Assembly: GCF_002556635.1 (NCBI RefSeq)
Contig: NZ_MWMO01000016.1
Span: 47,633 to 111,632, forward strand
Direction of reading: 5' to 3'
Length of the DNA: 64,000 nucleotides
Source: Novosphingobium sp. PC22D
GTDB lineage: Bacteria > Pseudomonadota > Alphaproteobacteria > Sphingomonadales > Sphingomonadaceae
The position numbers were made by a program, and so were the translations under genes. Shown here piece after piece: positions 26,953 to 34,986 of this stretch. Within the stretch, counting starts at the first letter, position 1; each line of letters begins with the position of its first letter. The notes below the pieces were generated by a model. It worked only from the letters and a program-made list of their open reading frames with translations, was not told the origin of the DNA and did not search any database.

Positions 26953-27749
26953 AGCTCTCCTGCAGGAACCACCACGTAGGCTCCTGTCGCTTGGCCGGGG
27001 GCCAACGATGGGTTGGAAATGCTCACCGCGACAGCGCCGCGTGAGGCGATCAGGTCTTCGCCCAAAAGCACGGGCTCGCTTCCCGTGTTCTCGATGCGCA
27101 GCACCTTGCCCGCCAGCAACAAGCCGTCGTATTCGCTGACGAGCTGCACTTTCAGATTACCGACATTGACAGGCGCATGCGGCCGATCGTGGATCTCGAA
27201 ACCTTCGGCCGGCTTCTGCTCGAACATCGCGCGCACCAAGCCAACCGCCTGCTGGTCGAGTGGCAAGCCCGATTTCAGAGCCATCGCCTCCCGTTTGGGC
27301 TTGTTGATCTCCGCATTGGCGACGAACACCTGTTTGGCTTCGGCGCCGGATACGCTGCAAACAAACTTGTAAACGAAGCCCTTCTTCGTCGTCCCGAAGA
27401 ACGACAACGACGTGCGAACGTAGCCTTCGGGAACCGACAAGTAGATGTCACCTCGGGTCGCTTCGTGAACGACTGAAAAGTCCTCATTGGGATTGCCGCT
27501 CGATACTTTCGAGACCGACGCGAATTCATCGTCCTTGAGCGAGATTCTCGTGAGGTCCTGCTTAGAGGCATCGCATTGCACGGTTCCATTGTCGGCGACG
27601 GAAACTGTCTGATCGGCGAGAGCCGGTGCCGAAGACAGCAAACCTAGCGCCAAGATCACTGCTCCTAAGGAGCGCTTTGCCAGGCAATCGAGTGACGAGA
27701 GCAGCGCCGCTCCCGCGACCAATTCGCATTGGCCCAAGACGTTCGTCAT
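26949..27749 (-). CDS. traK: Conjugal transfer protein TraK (secretin-like)
   Basis: A 266-residue periplasmic/outer-membrane core component, equivalent to VirB9. It has an unusually long N-terminal extension before the signal segment (LGAVILALGLLSSAPALA, about 28-45), so the real start may lie further in. The body contains DLYL-like beta segments (GDIYLSVPEGYVRTSLSFF) and a C-terminal segment rich in Val and Gly. It overlaps traE by four bases and traB by four. Confidence 0.9.
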   Translation of the reverse strand: MTNVLGQCELVAGAALLSSLDCLAKRSLGAVILALGLLSSAPALADQTVSVADNGTVQCDASKQDLTRISLKDDEFASVSKVSSGNPNEDFSVVHEATRGDIYLSVPEGYVRTSLSFFGTTKKGFVYKFVCSVSGAEAKQVFVANAEINKPKREAMALKSGLPLDQQAVGLVRAMFEQKPAEGFEIHDRPHAPVNVGNLKVQLVSEYDGLLLAGKVLRIENTGSEPVLLGEDLIASRGAVAVSISNPSLAPGQATGAYVVVPAGEL

Positions 27750-28309
27750 TCGGTTTCATCCTTCTTGAGAACAACGCCAAAACCGAGAAGCTTGAGGCTC
27801 AGACCCTCGTATTTCCATGTGAAGCGGAAGACGCGATTCTCGCTGCGAACATCGCGCGCAGCGACAACCGTATGCAGAACGCCGCCGACCTCGCTGGTCA
27901 GCGCTTCGGGATCGACCCGTATCCAGTCGATCGTCACGAACTGGGTGACTTGGGAGCCCTGCTGCTCCTCGACGATCTTCGCGAGTTCCGCCTTCAACGG
28001 CCCGCGAGCCTCTGGAGCGGTAATCTTGAGGATGGAATCCATCCAGTACTGCAACGTCTCCGGCGATCGATTTAGAGTGAGGAGTGCCGCGTCGCGCGTC
28101 ACCGCTTCCAGGTAGTCCGCCGAAACGCCCGCGGACGAAATCGCCATTTCCTTGGGCACGACAGGCTGAAGAATGACCTCGCGATCACGTCGGCTCGCGA
28201 ACGTCAGAAGCGCGAAACAAGAAAGCAAGAGTACGAGGCAAGCGATCGCCAGCAGATTTCGCTGCTTGAGTGCCCGCTGCGATTGCTCGTGTGCGAAAGC
28301 AAGATCCAT
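27746..28309 (-). CDS. traE: Conjugal transfer protein TraE (VirB5/8-like)
   Basis: A 187-residue inner-membrane protein. One N-terminal helix (LLAIACLVLLLSCFALLTFA, about 19-38) is followed by a periplasmic domain with SADYLEAVTRDAALLTLNRSP, typical of F-type TraE, and the FRFTWKYEGLSLKL end. TraE is required for pilus assembly and resembles VirB8 in fold. It starts one base after the traL stop. Confidence 0.92.
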   Translation of the reverse strand: MDLAFAHEQSQRALKQRNLLAIACLVLLLSCFALLTFASRRDREVILQPVVPKEMAISSAGVSADYLEAVTRDAALLTLNRSPETLQYWMDSILKITAPEARGPLKAELAKIVEEQQGSQVTQFVTIDWIRVDPEALTSEVGGVLHTVVAARDVRSENRVFRFTWKYEGLSLKLLGFGVVLKKDETE

Positions 28310-28310
28310 A

Positions 28311-28595
28311 TCAGCCCGCCATGACCCGAAGATGAGAGGGCGGGGCGACCTTCAGACCAAAGAAGCCGCCCGGCAGATGCCAGTAAGCGACATGCAGCAC
28401 CCAGTGCATCGAGCGACCGGCTCGAAGTTTGCGATACCCCAGCCAGGCAGCCACTGACAGGGCGAGCCCGATGACGATGTGCTGGCTAAGAATCCCCCAG
28501 GTGAAAGGGATAACCATCACAAGGAATTCATCGAGCGTCCAAAAGCCAATAAGCTCCGGGTCGTCGAGATGCTTGGGAATGCTATACTGATCCAT
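28311..28595 (-). CDS. traL: Conjugal transfer protein TraL
   Basis: A 94-residue membrane protein, the VirB3 counterpart. It opens SIPKHLDDPELIGFWTLDEF, a strong TraL signature, followed by two hydrophobic stretches. I start at ATG 28595; the alternative ATG at 28619 sits inside the hairpin between traA and traL and would be hard to reach. TraL links the pilin substrate to the TraC ATPase. Confidence 0.92.
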   Translation of the reverse strand: MDQYSIPKHLDDPELIGFWTLDEFLVMVIPFTWGILSQHIVIGLALSVAAWLGYRKLRAGRSMHWVLHVAYWHLPGGFFGLKVAPPSHLRVMAG

Positions 28596-28612
28596 AAGAC
28601 CGCCCCGAGGAG

Positions 28613-28649
28613 ATTTCATGGGCCGCCGGAGACGTGCGGCCCATGAAAT
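28613..28649 (-). promoter_or_regulatory. 14-bp hairpin between traA and traL
   Basis: ATTTCATGGGCCGC (28613-28626) and GCGGCCCATGAAAT (28636-28649) pair perfectly with a nine-base loop. There is no T-run after it on the minus strand, so it is more likely an mRNA 3'-protecting or attenuating structure than a full terminator. Such a hairpin would let the pilin message outnumber the rest of the operon. Confidence 0.7.
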
Positions 28650-28653
28650 TGGT

Positions 28654-28977
28654 TCAGATGGTGGCGGTCACAGTCGACGTGACGATCGGCACGCCGGTGC
28701 CGGCGCCGACGCCGACCCCGACCGGAATCGCGACCTGACCGAGCGAGAAGCGACCCGAAGCCAGACCGACAACGCCGCCGGCGAGAGACAGCACCGTGAT
28801 GATCTTGCCGCCCGAACCTTCGAGGAAGTCCGTGAACTTCGTCAGCGCCGTATCGAAGGTGCCGTCCGTGCCGGCGAACGCCATTTCCACACCGACCACC
28901 GACGCAAGCGCCACCAAGCCGGCCGCGACGGCAATATTCTTGCCAACATTGGCAGCTTCCACTTTGAGAGCATTCAT
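28654..28977 (-). CDS. traA: Pilin precursor TraA
   Basis: A 107-residue pilin precursor, first gene of the tra operon. ATG 28977 is preceded by GGAAAGG about eight bases upstream; the longer frame to 29124 is rejected. The leader (KNIAVAAGLVALASVVGVEMAFA, about 11-34) ends in an AFA signal-peptidase site, giving a mature pilin of about 73 residues with two hydrophobic helices. The coding end is followed by a strong hairpin. Confidence 0.88.
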   Translation of the reverse strand: MNALKVEAANVGKNIAVAAGLVALASVVGVEMAFAGTDGTFDTALTKFTDFLEGSGGKIITVLSLAGGVVGLASGRFSLGQVAIPVGVGVGAGTGVPIVTSTVTATI

Positions 28978-29379
28978 GAAGAGTACCTTTCCGTGTAATC
29001 CTGCGCATCTGCGCGAACACACCACGGAACAGACCCGGCGCTCGATCAATAACGCCCCGTCCTTTTTGTAACCACTTCTTAAATGAAGGCGGTCTATTTG
29101 ATGAAATCGGGCATGATTCGGCACCCTGCACGGTTGCTTGCGGCACCACCTGGAGTCACGCAGTCTCCACTCCGGGTTCTATTTGCCCCCACAAGGAACA
29201 ATATGCGCCCTCGCCTGGCGCTTTTGTGCGCCTCACGAGGCGAACATAGGTCGACCTACGGATACTCCGACCCATCGTTCCATGCCGAACCACATCGTTC
29301 AGCGCTCGAAGCAAGGCGCTTATCTACCGCCAGTTCCAGTGCTACCAGCGGCTCGGGATAAGCAGGGGCCTCCAGATCC
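28978..29379. promoter_or_regulatory. Intergenic control region upstream of the tra operon
   Basis: About 400 bases between divergent traA and the gene at 29380. No gene is supported. It holds two compact palindromes: CGCCTC-AC-GAGGCG at 29229-29242 and TAGGTCGACCTA at 29247-29258, five bases apart. The tra promoter should lie in its left part, but I cannot fix -35 and -10 boxes. A role as operator or oriT element is possible. Confidence 0.5.
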
Positions 29380-29733
29380 GTGAACAGCGATTCAAGAGTT
29401 ACCGTCTATAAGATGCGGGTAAACGAAAGTGCATTTGCGATGACACTGAACGCGATTCGGCAATTAAGCCGCCGTCATCTAAGATATGAAACCCTGTCCG
29501 GCGTTATAAACTACACGATATCGACTGATATCGCCCCCCCTTTCGAAGCCATTGAAGAATTACGTCTTGGAGCACCCTTTGATGGTGATATCCAGATTTT
29601 CCTCAGGCTGCATGCCAACAAGAGAGATCAATTCGAACACTTTCGTAAGCGGCTTCAAGAACTTGTGGATTTTCCTGTTTCCGCCCGAGAAACGGTAATC
29701 TTTTGCTGCTTGCTCGTGACACTCTCTGATTGA
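29380..29733 (+). CDS. Hypothetical 117-aa protein next to tra control region
   Basis: A small protein beginning at GTG 29380, with ATG 29413 as an alternative. It is basic in the first half (NAIRQLSRRHLRYETL) and could bind DNA, but no known motif is clear. Base composition is more AT-rich than the neighbouring tra genes. It may be a transfer regulator or a recent arrival; there is no firm evidence for either. Confidence 0.4.
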   Translation: MNSDSRVTVYKMRVNESAFAMTLNAIRQLSRRHLRYETLSGVINYTISTDIAPPFEAIEELRLGAPFDGDIQIFLRLHANKRDQFEHFRKRLQELVDFPVSARETVIFCCLLVTLSD

Positions 29734-29785
29734 GGGCTTGCCAAAATCCTCTGTTTCCTCCCATAACAGCAATGCAAGTGCATTG

Positions 29786-29812
29786 GCCGTATAGGAGTCA
29801 GTCCCATACGGC
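29786..29812. repeat. Inverted repeat upstream of the 29842 gene
   Basis: GCCGTAT (29786-29792) pairs with ATACGGC (29806-29812). The match extends outward through CATTG (29781-29785) and CAATG (29814-29818) with one bulged base. It ends 24 bases before the start of the downstream gene and is a plausible operator or promoter-overlapping site for it. Confidence 0.5.
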
Positions 29813-29841
29813 TCAATGAAACCACACTTTGGGGTATTCAT

Positions 29842-30336
29842 ATGGGCCAGTTGATTCGGATGGACGCCGACGAGCAGAGCGCCGAAACCAACCCACGATC
29901 CAGCGCAGGCTTTGGGTATGCAGTGATCATCAGAGAAGCGATGGCCAGCCAGAATGTCAGCCTGCGCGAATTGCAACGACGAGGCGTCGTGAACGACCGG
30001 CTACGACGACAACTCTTCGAGAAAATCGAGGCAGGCCTAATAAGCGTTACCGAACTGCAGCAGGTCTACGATTGCCTCGGCATTGATCCCCTAAGAGCGA
30101 TGGTCGCCGTCCAAGTCCTCAATAATCCGCAGGCCTATTTCGATCCATGCTGCGAAACGATCGCTGCCTACACCGAAGAACTGGGAATCGCTCTAAACGA
30201 GCAGCTCTCTGCGGTCCGGGGTGATTTCAAACCGATACGCAGAAACCTCTGCCGATCCCACGCGCAGAAGATCACAGAACAAATCTGCGCTCACCACGCG
30301 CGGGTCGTAGAGCGAGAGGAAACTCCGATCGCCTGA
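29842..30336 (+). CDS. Small putative DNA-binding regulator
   Basis: A 164-residue soluble protein. The segment VIIREAMASQNVSLRELQRRG followed by DRLRRQLFEKIEAGLIS and ELQQVYDCLGID reads like an Xre-type helix-turn-helix, although the turn is not canonical. It sits between the tra operon and the replication genes behind a well-placed inverted repeat, which fits a regulator of transfer or copy number. Role inferred from context. Confidence 0.55.
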   Translation: MGQLIRMDADEQSAETNPRSSAGFGYAVIIREAMASQNVSLRELQRRGVVNDRLRRQLFEKIEAGLISVTELQQVYDCLGIDPLRAMVAVQVLNNPQAYFDPCCETIAAYTEELGIALNEQLSAVRGDFKPIRRNLCRSHAQKITEQICAHHARVVEREETPIA

Positions 30337-30420
30337 CACTGTGCATCGGCCCTGCCATTGTTCAGCCTCCCCGTCCCTAGGAACAGCCGCGTAACGTTCC
30401 TCTCCGAGAGGAGTACCCAC

Positions 30421-30639
30421 ATGGCGATCGACCGAAAGGCAACGCACAGACAGCGCATGCGGGACCGCGGCCTGAGGCCACTGGAAGTCTGGCTGCCCGC
30501 GAGCCTCATCAACAGCATCGACGAATTGAAAAGGGACGGCGTAAGCCGTGACGCTGTCATTACCAACGTCATCAATTCCTACCTTAATCGAGAAAGGCAC
30601 CAGAACGACGATGTAGCAATTCAACGCAACCCAGAATGA
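30421..30639 (+). CDS. Ribbon-helix-helix protein
   Basis: A 72-residue basic protein. LRPLEVWLPASLINSIDELKRDG then SRDAVITNVINSYL reads as a ribbon-helix-helix fold, found in plasmid regulators such as CopG. I start at ATG 30421 because GAGAGGAG precedes it; an upstream start at 30358 lacks a site. That ribosome site can pair in a small hairpin (TCCTCT-ccg-AGAGGA), which may limit translation. A strong terminator follows the stop codon directly. Confidence 0.75.
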   Translation: MAIDRKATHRQRMRDRGLRPLEVWLPASLINSIDELKRDGVSRDAVITNVINSYLNRERHQNDDVAIQRNPE

Positions 30640-30669
30640 AAAAGGGCTCGGTTGGCGCCGAGCCCTTTT
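30640..30669. terminator. Bidirectional rho-independent terminator
   Basis: AAAAGGGCTCGG (30640-30651) pairs perfectly with CCGAGCCCTTTT (30658-30669) around a six-base loop. On the plus strand it ends in TTTTC; on the minus strand it ends in five T bases. It ends the ribbon-helix-helix transcript and could also end a minus-strand RNA from the structured region to its right. Confidence 0.88.
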
Positions 30670-30970
30670 CATAACCCGCTGGTGGGAAAAGCAGTCACTT
30701 TCTCCTTACCAGTCCAACCCTTTTGGCGCAACCGATTTTGCGCAGCGTTTTGCTGCGCTCCAACGGTACGCCAAGCCCGGCCGGGCGTATGCCCGACCTT
30801 CACTGGTCCACGAAGGAGGAGATAGCACAGACAAAAAAGACCCAGGCATGGCCCGGGCCCTTGGAAGGATGAGGCCTCCGCCTGAAAAGGCGGGCAGCGC
30901 CAAAAGTTCACGTCCGAAAATACGCCTCACCTTCGCATTCTACAAGATCTAACCCGCGCCTGCCGCGGAG
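30670..30970. ncRNA. Structured gene-free region upstream of repC-like gene (candidate antisense RNA)
   Basis: About 300 bases with no credible protein but several hairpins: GCGCAGC-gtttt-GCTGCGC at 30740-30758, CGGGC-gtat-GCCCG at 30782-30795, and CCGCCT-gaaa-AGGCGG at 30878-30893 with a GNRA-type loop. The bidirectional terminator lies at its left end. Structured DNA just before a repC-like gene recalls the counter-transcribed RNA of repABC plasmids. Whether it is transcribed, and on which strand, is unknown. Confidence 0.4.
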
Positions 30971-31016
30971 TATGATCGCGTCTGTGCCGTCTCTCGCAAC
31001 ACGCGGGAGCGAACGA

Positions 31017-32393
31017 ATGAGTATTGCCATATGTCCGGCCGGAATCGTGACGACCCACCAAACAAGTGCGTATCGCGGTCATTCCAGTGCGATCGGGGAC
31101 TTAGTTAAACTCGCTGATCGGCTGCCTACCGAGATCCCGGAGTTGCTCACGCCGGCGGACAGATCTCGATGGGCGGCACTCGTGTATTCAAGTTTGAGGA
31201 ACGCGGCTAACAACCTCGAAACCCCTAACAAACCACTTCGAGCACGACTGCTCTGTGCGCTGAATTACCTTGCGAAACGAGGTAGCGTGACCCATCCCAT
31301 CACGCGAAACACCTGGGGTAAACTCTATGAGCTTTGCCTCATGTGCGCCCATGAACAGGACTGGTCAGCTCCAGCAGGTCCGGTAATGGGCGCAAGCAAC
31401 AAAACACTCGAAGACCGCTGGAACATCCAGAACGCAAGGCGTGTGCTGCGCGAATTGGCGCGCTGGGGCATGATCATCCCCTTCTGCGCCAAGGGCAATG
31501 GGCATCGATCCTATCGTCGAACGGCAAGCGGGCCGATTGGATCTGGATGGTCATTGGCCCCCCTGCGCATCCTCGTGAAATCGATAGAGGACCTCGTTCA
31601 GACCGAGGAACATCTGAGGATGAAGAGAATCGAATTGCCTAGGCGAACCACAGACGCACTGCGGTCAGCCTCAACTCTCCTTCGCAGCGTAACCGACTGC
31701 TCGTGGGCGAACGAGGCAGAGCAAAAACTCGGAATGTTAAGGGCGCAAAGAGACCAGCTACGAAACGCTGACATAGCCGAGCTTCAGGCCATTTGCTCCG
31801 ATGCTGAAGACTTCCTGCTCGAAGTAGAACAGCTACTGCAATCTGCGATCCGTTGCCCCGATTTTGCGGACGAGTCGTCCACTAGACCGGACGATACCGT
31901 CCACTACCAATACAACGATTCAACAAACCAAGGTGAAAGTAGCAGCTCGGCAGAAGAGGAGTACGCGCACGACGGCCGCTCCCTTCCCGCTTCAAGGTCT
32001 TTAGGGGATACCTCTAAACCGGGTTTCGAAGATCCCTACGGCATCATTCGAAGCGGATTTTCGTGGCGTGAGACTTCTTGGCTTTTTCCCTTCACGCACG
32101 ATCTGATCAATCTGCGTCATGGTCCTACCCGGTCGACACCACACGAACTGGCGCGGCTCATAGGCGTGTCCAACAACATCGCCGATGCCTCCGTCGCCGC
32201 GCTAGGCATCGCCGCAACGACACTGTGCTTGCTCATCACAGGCCAGCTCGTGGCGGAGAGTAAGATTCACAAATCAGCCGATGCCTATATGCGCGGAATA
32301 GTCCGTAAAGCCGCCGACGGCGATTTAAACATCGGGCATACTGTATTTGCGCGCAGGAGAACTGCGGAACACAAGCCCTTGGTTGCTTGTTAA
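31017..32393 (+). CDS. RepC-like replication protein (orphan)
   Basis: A 458-residue protein from ATG 31017 (GGGAGC precedes it; an earlier ATG at 30972 is possible). A winged-helix region (TLEDRWNIQNARRVLRELAR) and WSLAPLRIL recall the RepC N-terminal domain. The end, GQLVAESKIHKSADAYMRGI then VRKAADGDLNIG, closely resembles the RepC C-terminus. The middle has a Ser-rich linker near 310-345. RepC starts repABC-type replication, but here it is detached from parAB, which lie next to an RPA-type repA. It may be a second replicon or a relic. Confidence 0.6.
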   Translation: MSIAICPAGIVTTHQTSAYRGHSSAIGDLVKLADRLPTEIPELLTPADRSRWAALVYSSLRNAANNLETPNKPLRARLLCALNYLAKRGSVTHPITRNTWGKLYELCLMCAHEQDWSAPAGPVMGASNKTLEDRWNIQNARRVLRELARWGMIIPFCAKGNGHRSYRRTASGPIGSGWSLAPLRILVKSIEDLVQTEEHLRMKRIELPRRTTDALRSASTLLRSVTDCSWANEAEQKLGMLRAQRDQLRNADIAELQAICSDAEDFLLEVEQLLQSAIRCPDFADESSTRPDDTVHYQYNDSTNQGESSSSAEEEYAHDGRSLPASRSLGDTSKPGFEDPYGIIRSGFSWRETSWLFPFTHDLINLRHGPTRSTPHELARLIGVSNNIADASVAALGIAATTLCLLITGQLVAESKIHKSADAYMRGIVRKAADGDLNIGHTVFARRRTAEHKPLVAC

Positions 32394-32427
32394 TGATATT
32401 TGCGTGAGTTGGGACTACACTTCAAGC

Positions 32428-32715
32428 ATGAACCAAGCAGCGCTCATAGCCTGGACGTCCCTTTACATCGCGGTTGGCTGCATGGCGCTTATTTGCGGTG
32501 CTCTTGCCGCGGTAGCCACGTTTCTCGACCTGTTTCAAGGAAAATGGCGCCCCTCTTTTGCCACCCGCCTCGACATTGCCCTCGCCTTGCCCAAGATATG
32601 GCTGCGATGGCAACGAAACTATCTGCTTGGTACACCCGTAATCGCCTTCATTGCGCTGTATTTTGCCTATCATGTCGGCTTCGACGTCTTTTGGAACATC
32701 GAACCTACGGGATAA
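32428..32715 (+). CDS. Small membrane protein
   Basis: A 95-residue protein with a hydrophobic N-terminal half (ALIAWTSLYIAVGCMALICG, then ALAAVATFL) and a second hydrophobic segment near the end (TPVIAFIALYFAYHVGF). ATG 32428 has only a weak ribosome site; a longer frame from 32347 overlaps the repC-like gene. It overlaps the end of the convergent transglycosylase gene by 11 bases. It could relate to entry exclusion, but nothing in the sequence proves it. Confidence 0.5.
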   Translation: MNQAALIAWTSLYIAVGCMALICGALAAVATFLDLFQGKWRPSFATRLDIALALPKIWLRWQRNYLLGTPVIAFIALYFAYHVGFDVFWNIEPTG

Positions 32716-33565
32716 ACGAAGCAAGCATCACCGATCGAGTTGGCACGCGCGTTCCGACCGGTTCATCACCACGACCCTGCTGGTGCTGCTCGATAGACGC
32801 CAAAATCTTACGAACATAGGCCCTCGTCTCGCGAAATGGCGGGACACCGCCATATTTCTGCACGTTGGCAGGGCCGGCATTATAGGCGCTCAGCGCCAGT
32901 GCCCAATTTCCAAACGCATCGAGCTGCTGCCGCAGATATCTCGCCCCACCTTCGAGATTGTCCGAGACATTCCACCGATCGGCAACGCCGAGAAGCCGCG
33001 CGGTGCCTGGCATAAGCTGAGTTAAGCCGGTTGCACCCTTCGGACTTAACGCCGCCGGATTATAGCGACTTTCCTGGACGATGAGCGCATCAAACAAATC
33101 TACGGGTACGCCGGCGCTGCAGGCGGCCGTGACCATCCGTTCGAAAAATCTGGCTCGCCGTACCTGCTGCTCTGCCGTCAACCCCGGGTAGGCCCGATAT
33201 TGGCGTTGACCACATTGGGTTTCGGAGAGCCGCGCTGGAAAATCCCCAGTTACCCCGGCTCCGCCGCCACGCATCCATGACGGTATATACACCAAGTCTC
33301 CCGCAGATGATCGACTCGGCAATTCATCATCACCAAATCCGAGAAACTCCGACTGAAGGTTCAGTCCCGCAGATGCGGACGGATCATTTTCACGTCGAAC
33401 CTCCGCCGCCGGCGTGTTGCCCGGCTGCAGCAATTGAAAGCCAACCGGTTGCCCTGAGAATGTCTGAACATCGGCTTCGCGAGCCTGGGCAGACCCTAGC
33501 CACCCCAAAGCACACGCCAGGGCCGTCATAATCGTCAACGTCTTCACATCAGACCTCGTTTCCAA
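32705..33565 (-). CDS. Lytic transglycosylase (VirB1-like)
   Basis: A 286-residue exported enzyme that opens the peptidoglycan for the transfer apparatus. The signal peptide is LTIMTALACALGWLGSAQA. The catalytic SLT domain runs from about 150 to 260 with the catalytic Glu165 in VQESRYNP, then GATGLTQLMPGTA and LSAYNAGP. The 110-residue segment before it is Cys-poor and probably flexible. It lies apart from the tra operon but very likely serves it. Confidence 0.9.
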   Translation of the reverse strand: METRSDVKTLTIMTALACALGWLGSAQAREADVQTFSGQPVGFQLLQPGNTPAAEVRRENDPSASAGLNLQSEFLGFGDDELPSRSSAGDLVYIPSWMRGGGAGVTGDFPARLSETQCGQRQYRAYPGLTAEQQVRRARFFERMVTAACSAGVPVDLFDALIVQESRYNPAALSPKGATGLTQLMPGTARLLGVADRWNVSDNLEGGARYLRQQLDAFGNWALALSAYNAGPANVQKYGGVPPFRETRAYVRKILASIEQHQQGRGDEPVGTRVPTRSVMLASFIP

Positions 33566-33780
33566 AGCCTGGCTGTGGGTATCGCCGCGATGGCCTACAC
33601 CCCCTCCGAACTGACATCAATCCGGTTTGTTCGCTGCGAGCCTTTGAGAACACGAGCGGTTGATGTCGCGGCTTTGCAAAATCGGGCTATTTTGAACAGC
33701 AGTTTGACATTTGACGCTGAATACTGGCATGAATATCAAAGTTGTTCGAAATTCTCGAATCAGGCCGGAGTGGTTCATCC
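33566..33780 (+). promoter_or_regulatory. parA promoter/operator region
   Basis: About 215 bases between the divergent transglycosylase and parA. TTGACA (33704-33709) and TTGACG (33711-33716) are possible -35 boxes. TTCGA-aattc-TCGAA at 33745-33759 is an inverted repeat just before the start, a likely ParA or ParB operator. The -10 box is uncertain. Confidence 0.45.
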
Positions 33781-34986
33781 ATGCCATCGTATACCGTCAA
33801 AACACTTCGCGCTCTGACTCGCTCGTGCGAGGACATGCGCGACCGAGTCAAACAGATCGCATTCGAACCCGAAAATACCAAAGTGCTCAACCTTACGTTC
33901 GGTCCTGGCATTGCCGCCGAACTGGTCGGGCGTTCTGTTGAAGCTATCCGGCAAGCCGAAAAAGACGGTCGCCTGCCGCAGCCCAAGCAGCTGGGGAACG
34001 CTCGTCGATATTATACAATCGATGACCTCACACATATCCGAAAGGTGTTCGGCATCGAAGTCGGTAAAGCGTCCGATGAAGATGCTGTCGTCGTTGCAGT
34101 TCAGAATTTCAAAGGCGGCGTTGGCAAGAGCACCATCACCAAGCACTTTGCAGACTATCTAGCACTGCATGGCTATCGTGTTCTTGTGGTAGACTGCGAT
34201 CCTCAAGCATCCACGACCACAATGTTCGACATCCAACCCGAATCGCTCCTCGACGACGAATGTACTCTAGGCGAATTTTTATCGCCTCGTAGTACCTTCG
34301 ATGAATTCCCGAAGGCAATTCACGACACCGCTTGGCCGACGACCAAAATTGTCCCTTCCAGTCTTGGCCTGCAGGACGCTGAATGGGATCTCACTTCGAC
34401 ACTTACCGAAGGAAGCCAAGCTGTTCGAGAGAGCCTTCAACGGCTCAGGATCGGCCTGCAGACGGTCATCAAAGATTTCGACGTCATCCTACTCGATCCT
34501 CCGCCAGCCATGGGCTTTTTGGGCCTCAACGTAATGGCAGCTGCCTCGGGCATCCTTATTCCAGTGCCTGCCCGCCAACTCGATTACCTCTCGACCATAC
34601 ACTTCATGGAAACGATCGCTGAAAATCTCGAGATCCTGGATTCCCACGGAACGCCAGTCGACTACGGTTTCATTCGAATTGTGTGCTCCGCCTTCAACCC
34701 TGGCAAGCCGGGCGAACACGAAATGCTGCAGATGATGCAAGCGACCTACGCCAATTTTCTCCTGAGCCAGCCCATTCTGTCATCAGAAGAAATAAAGAAC
34801 GCTACGCAAGCATTCCGCTCGATCTACGAAAGCAAGCCATCGGCTGCCACTGCGACATATCAGCGTTGCCGCGACAACCTTGATTCGGTCTTTGGCGAGG
34901 TTCTGCAACAAATTCGCCAACAATGGCCCTCTAAGAATCTTGCGATGCAACGAACGACGGACGATTCCGGGAGTATTGCAGCATGA
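33781..34986 (+). CDS. parA: Plasmid partition ATPase ParA
   Basis: A 401-residue type Ia ParA. The N-terminal 100 residues hold a MerR-like helix-turn-helix (LVGRSVEAIRQAEKDGRLP and RRYYTIDDL), which allows operator binding. The deviant Walker A box KGGVGKST is near residues 111-118, followed by VDCDPQAS and the Walker B-like VILLDPPP. The start at ATG 33781 follows GGAG; the TTG at 33742 is rejected. It overlaps parB (ATGA) and drives plasmid segregation together with it. Confidence 0.92.
   Translation: MPSYTVKTLRALTRSCEDMRDRVKQIAFEPENTKVLNLTFGPGIAAELVGRSVEAIRQAEKDGRLPQPKQLGNARRYYTIDDLTHIRKVFGIEVGKASDEDAVVVAVQNFKGGVGKSTITKHFADYLALHGYRVLVVDCDPQASTTTMFDIQPESLLDDECTLGEFLSPRSTFDEFPKAIHDTAWPTTKIVPSSLGLQDAEWDLTSTLTEGSQAVRESLQRLRIGLQTVIKDFDVILLDPPPAMGFLGLNVMAAASGILIPVPARQLDYLSTIHFMETIAENLEILDSHGTPVDYGFIRIVCSAFNPGKPGEHEMLQMMQATYANFLLSQPILSSEEIKNATQAFRSIYESKPSAATATYQRCRDNLDSVFGEVLQQIRQQWPSKNLAMQRTTDDSGSIAA

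Noticed and set aside
28978..29124. Longer traA with 49 extra residues
   Set aside because: The extra part is Cys/Arg-rich and lies before the ribosome site; the short form has a normal pilin leader.
30669..30911. 80-codon minus-strand open frame
   Set aside because: Runs through several hairpins and gives an unlikely protein; the region is better described as structured non-coding DNA.
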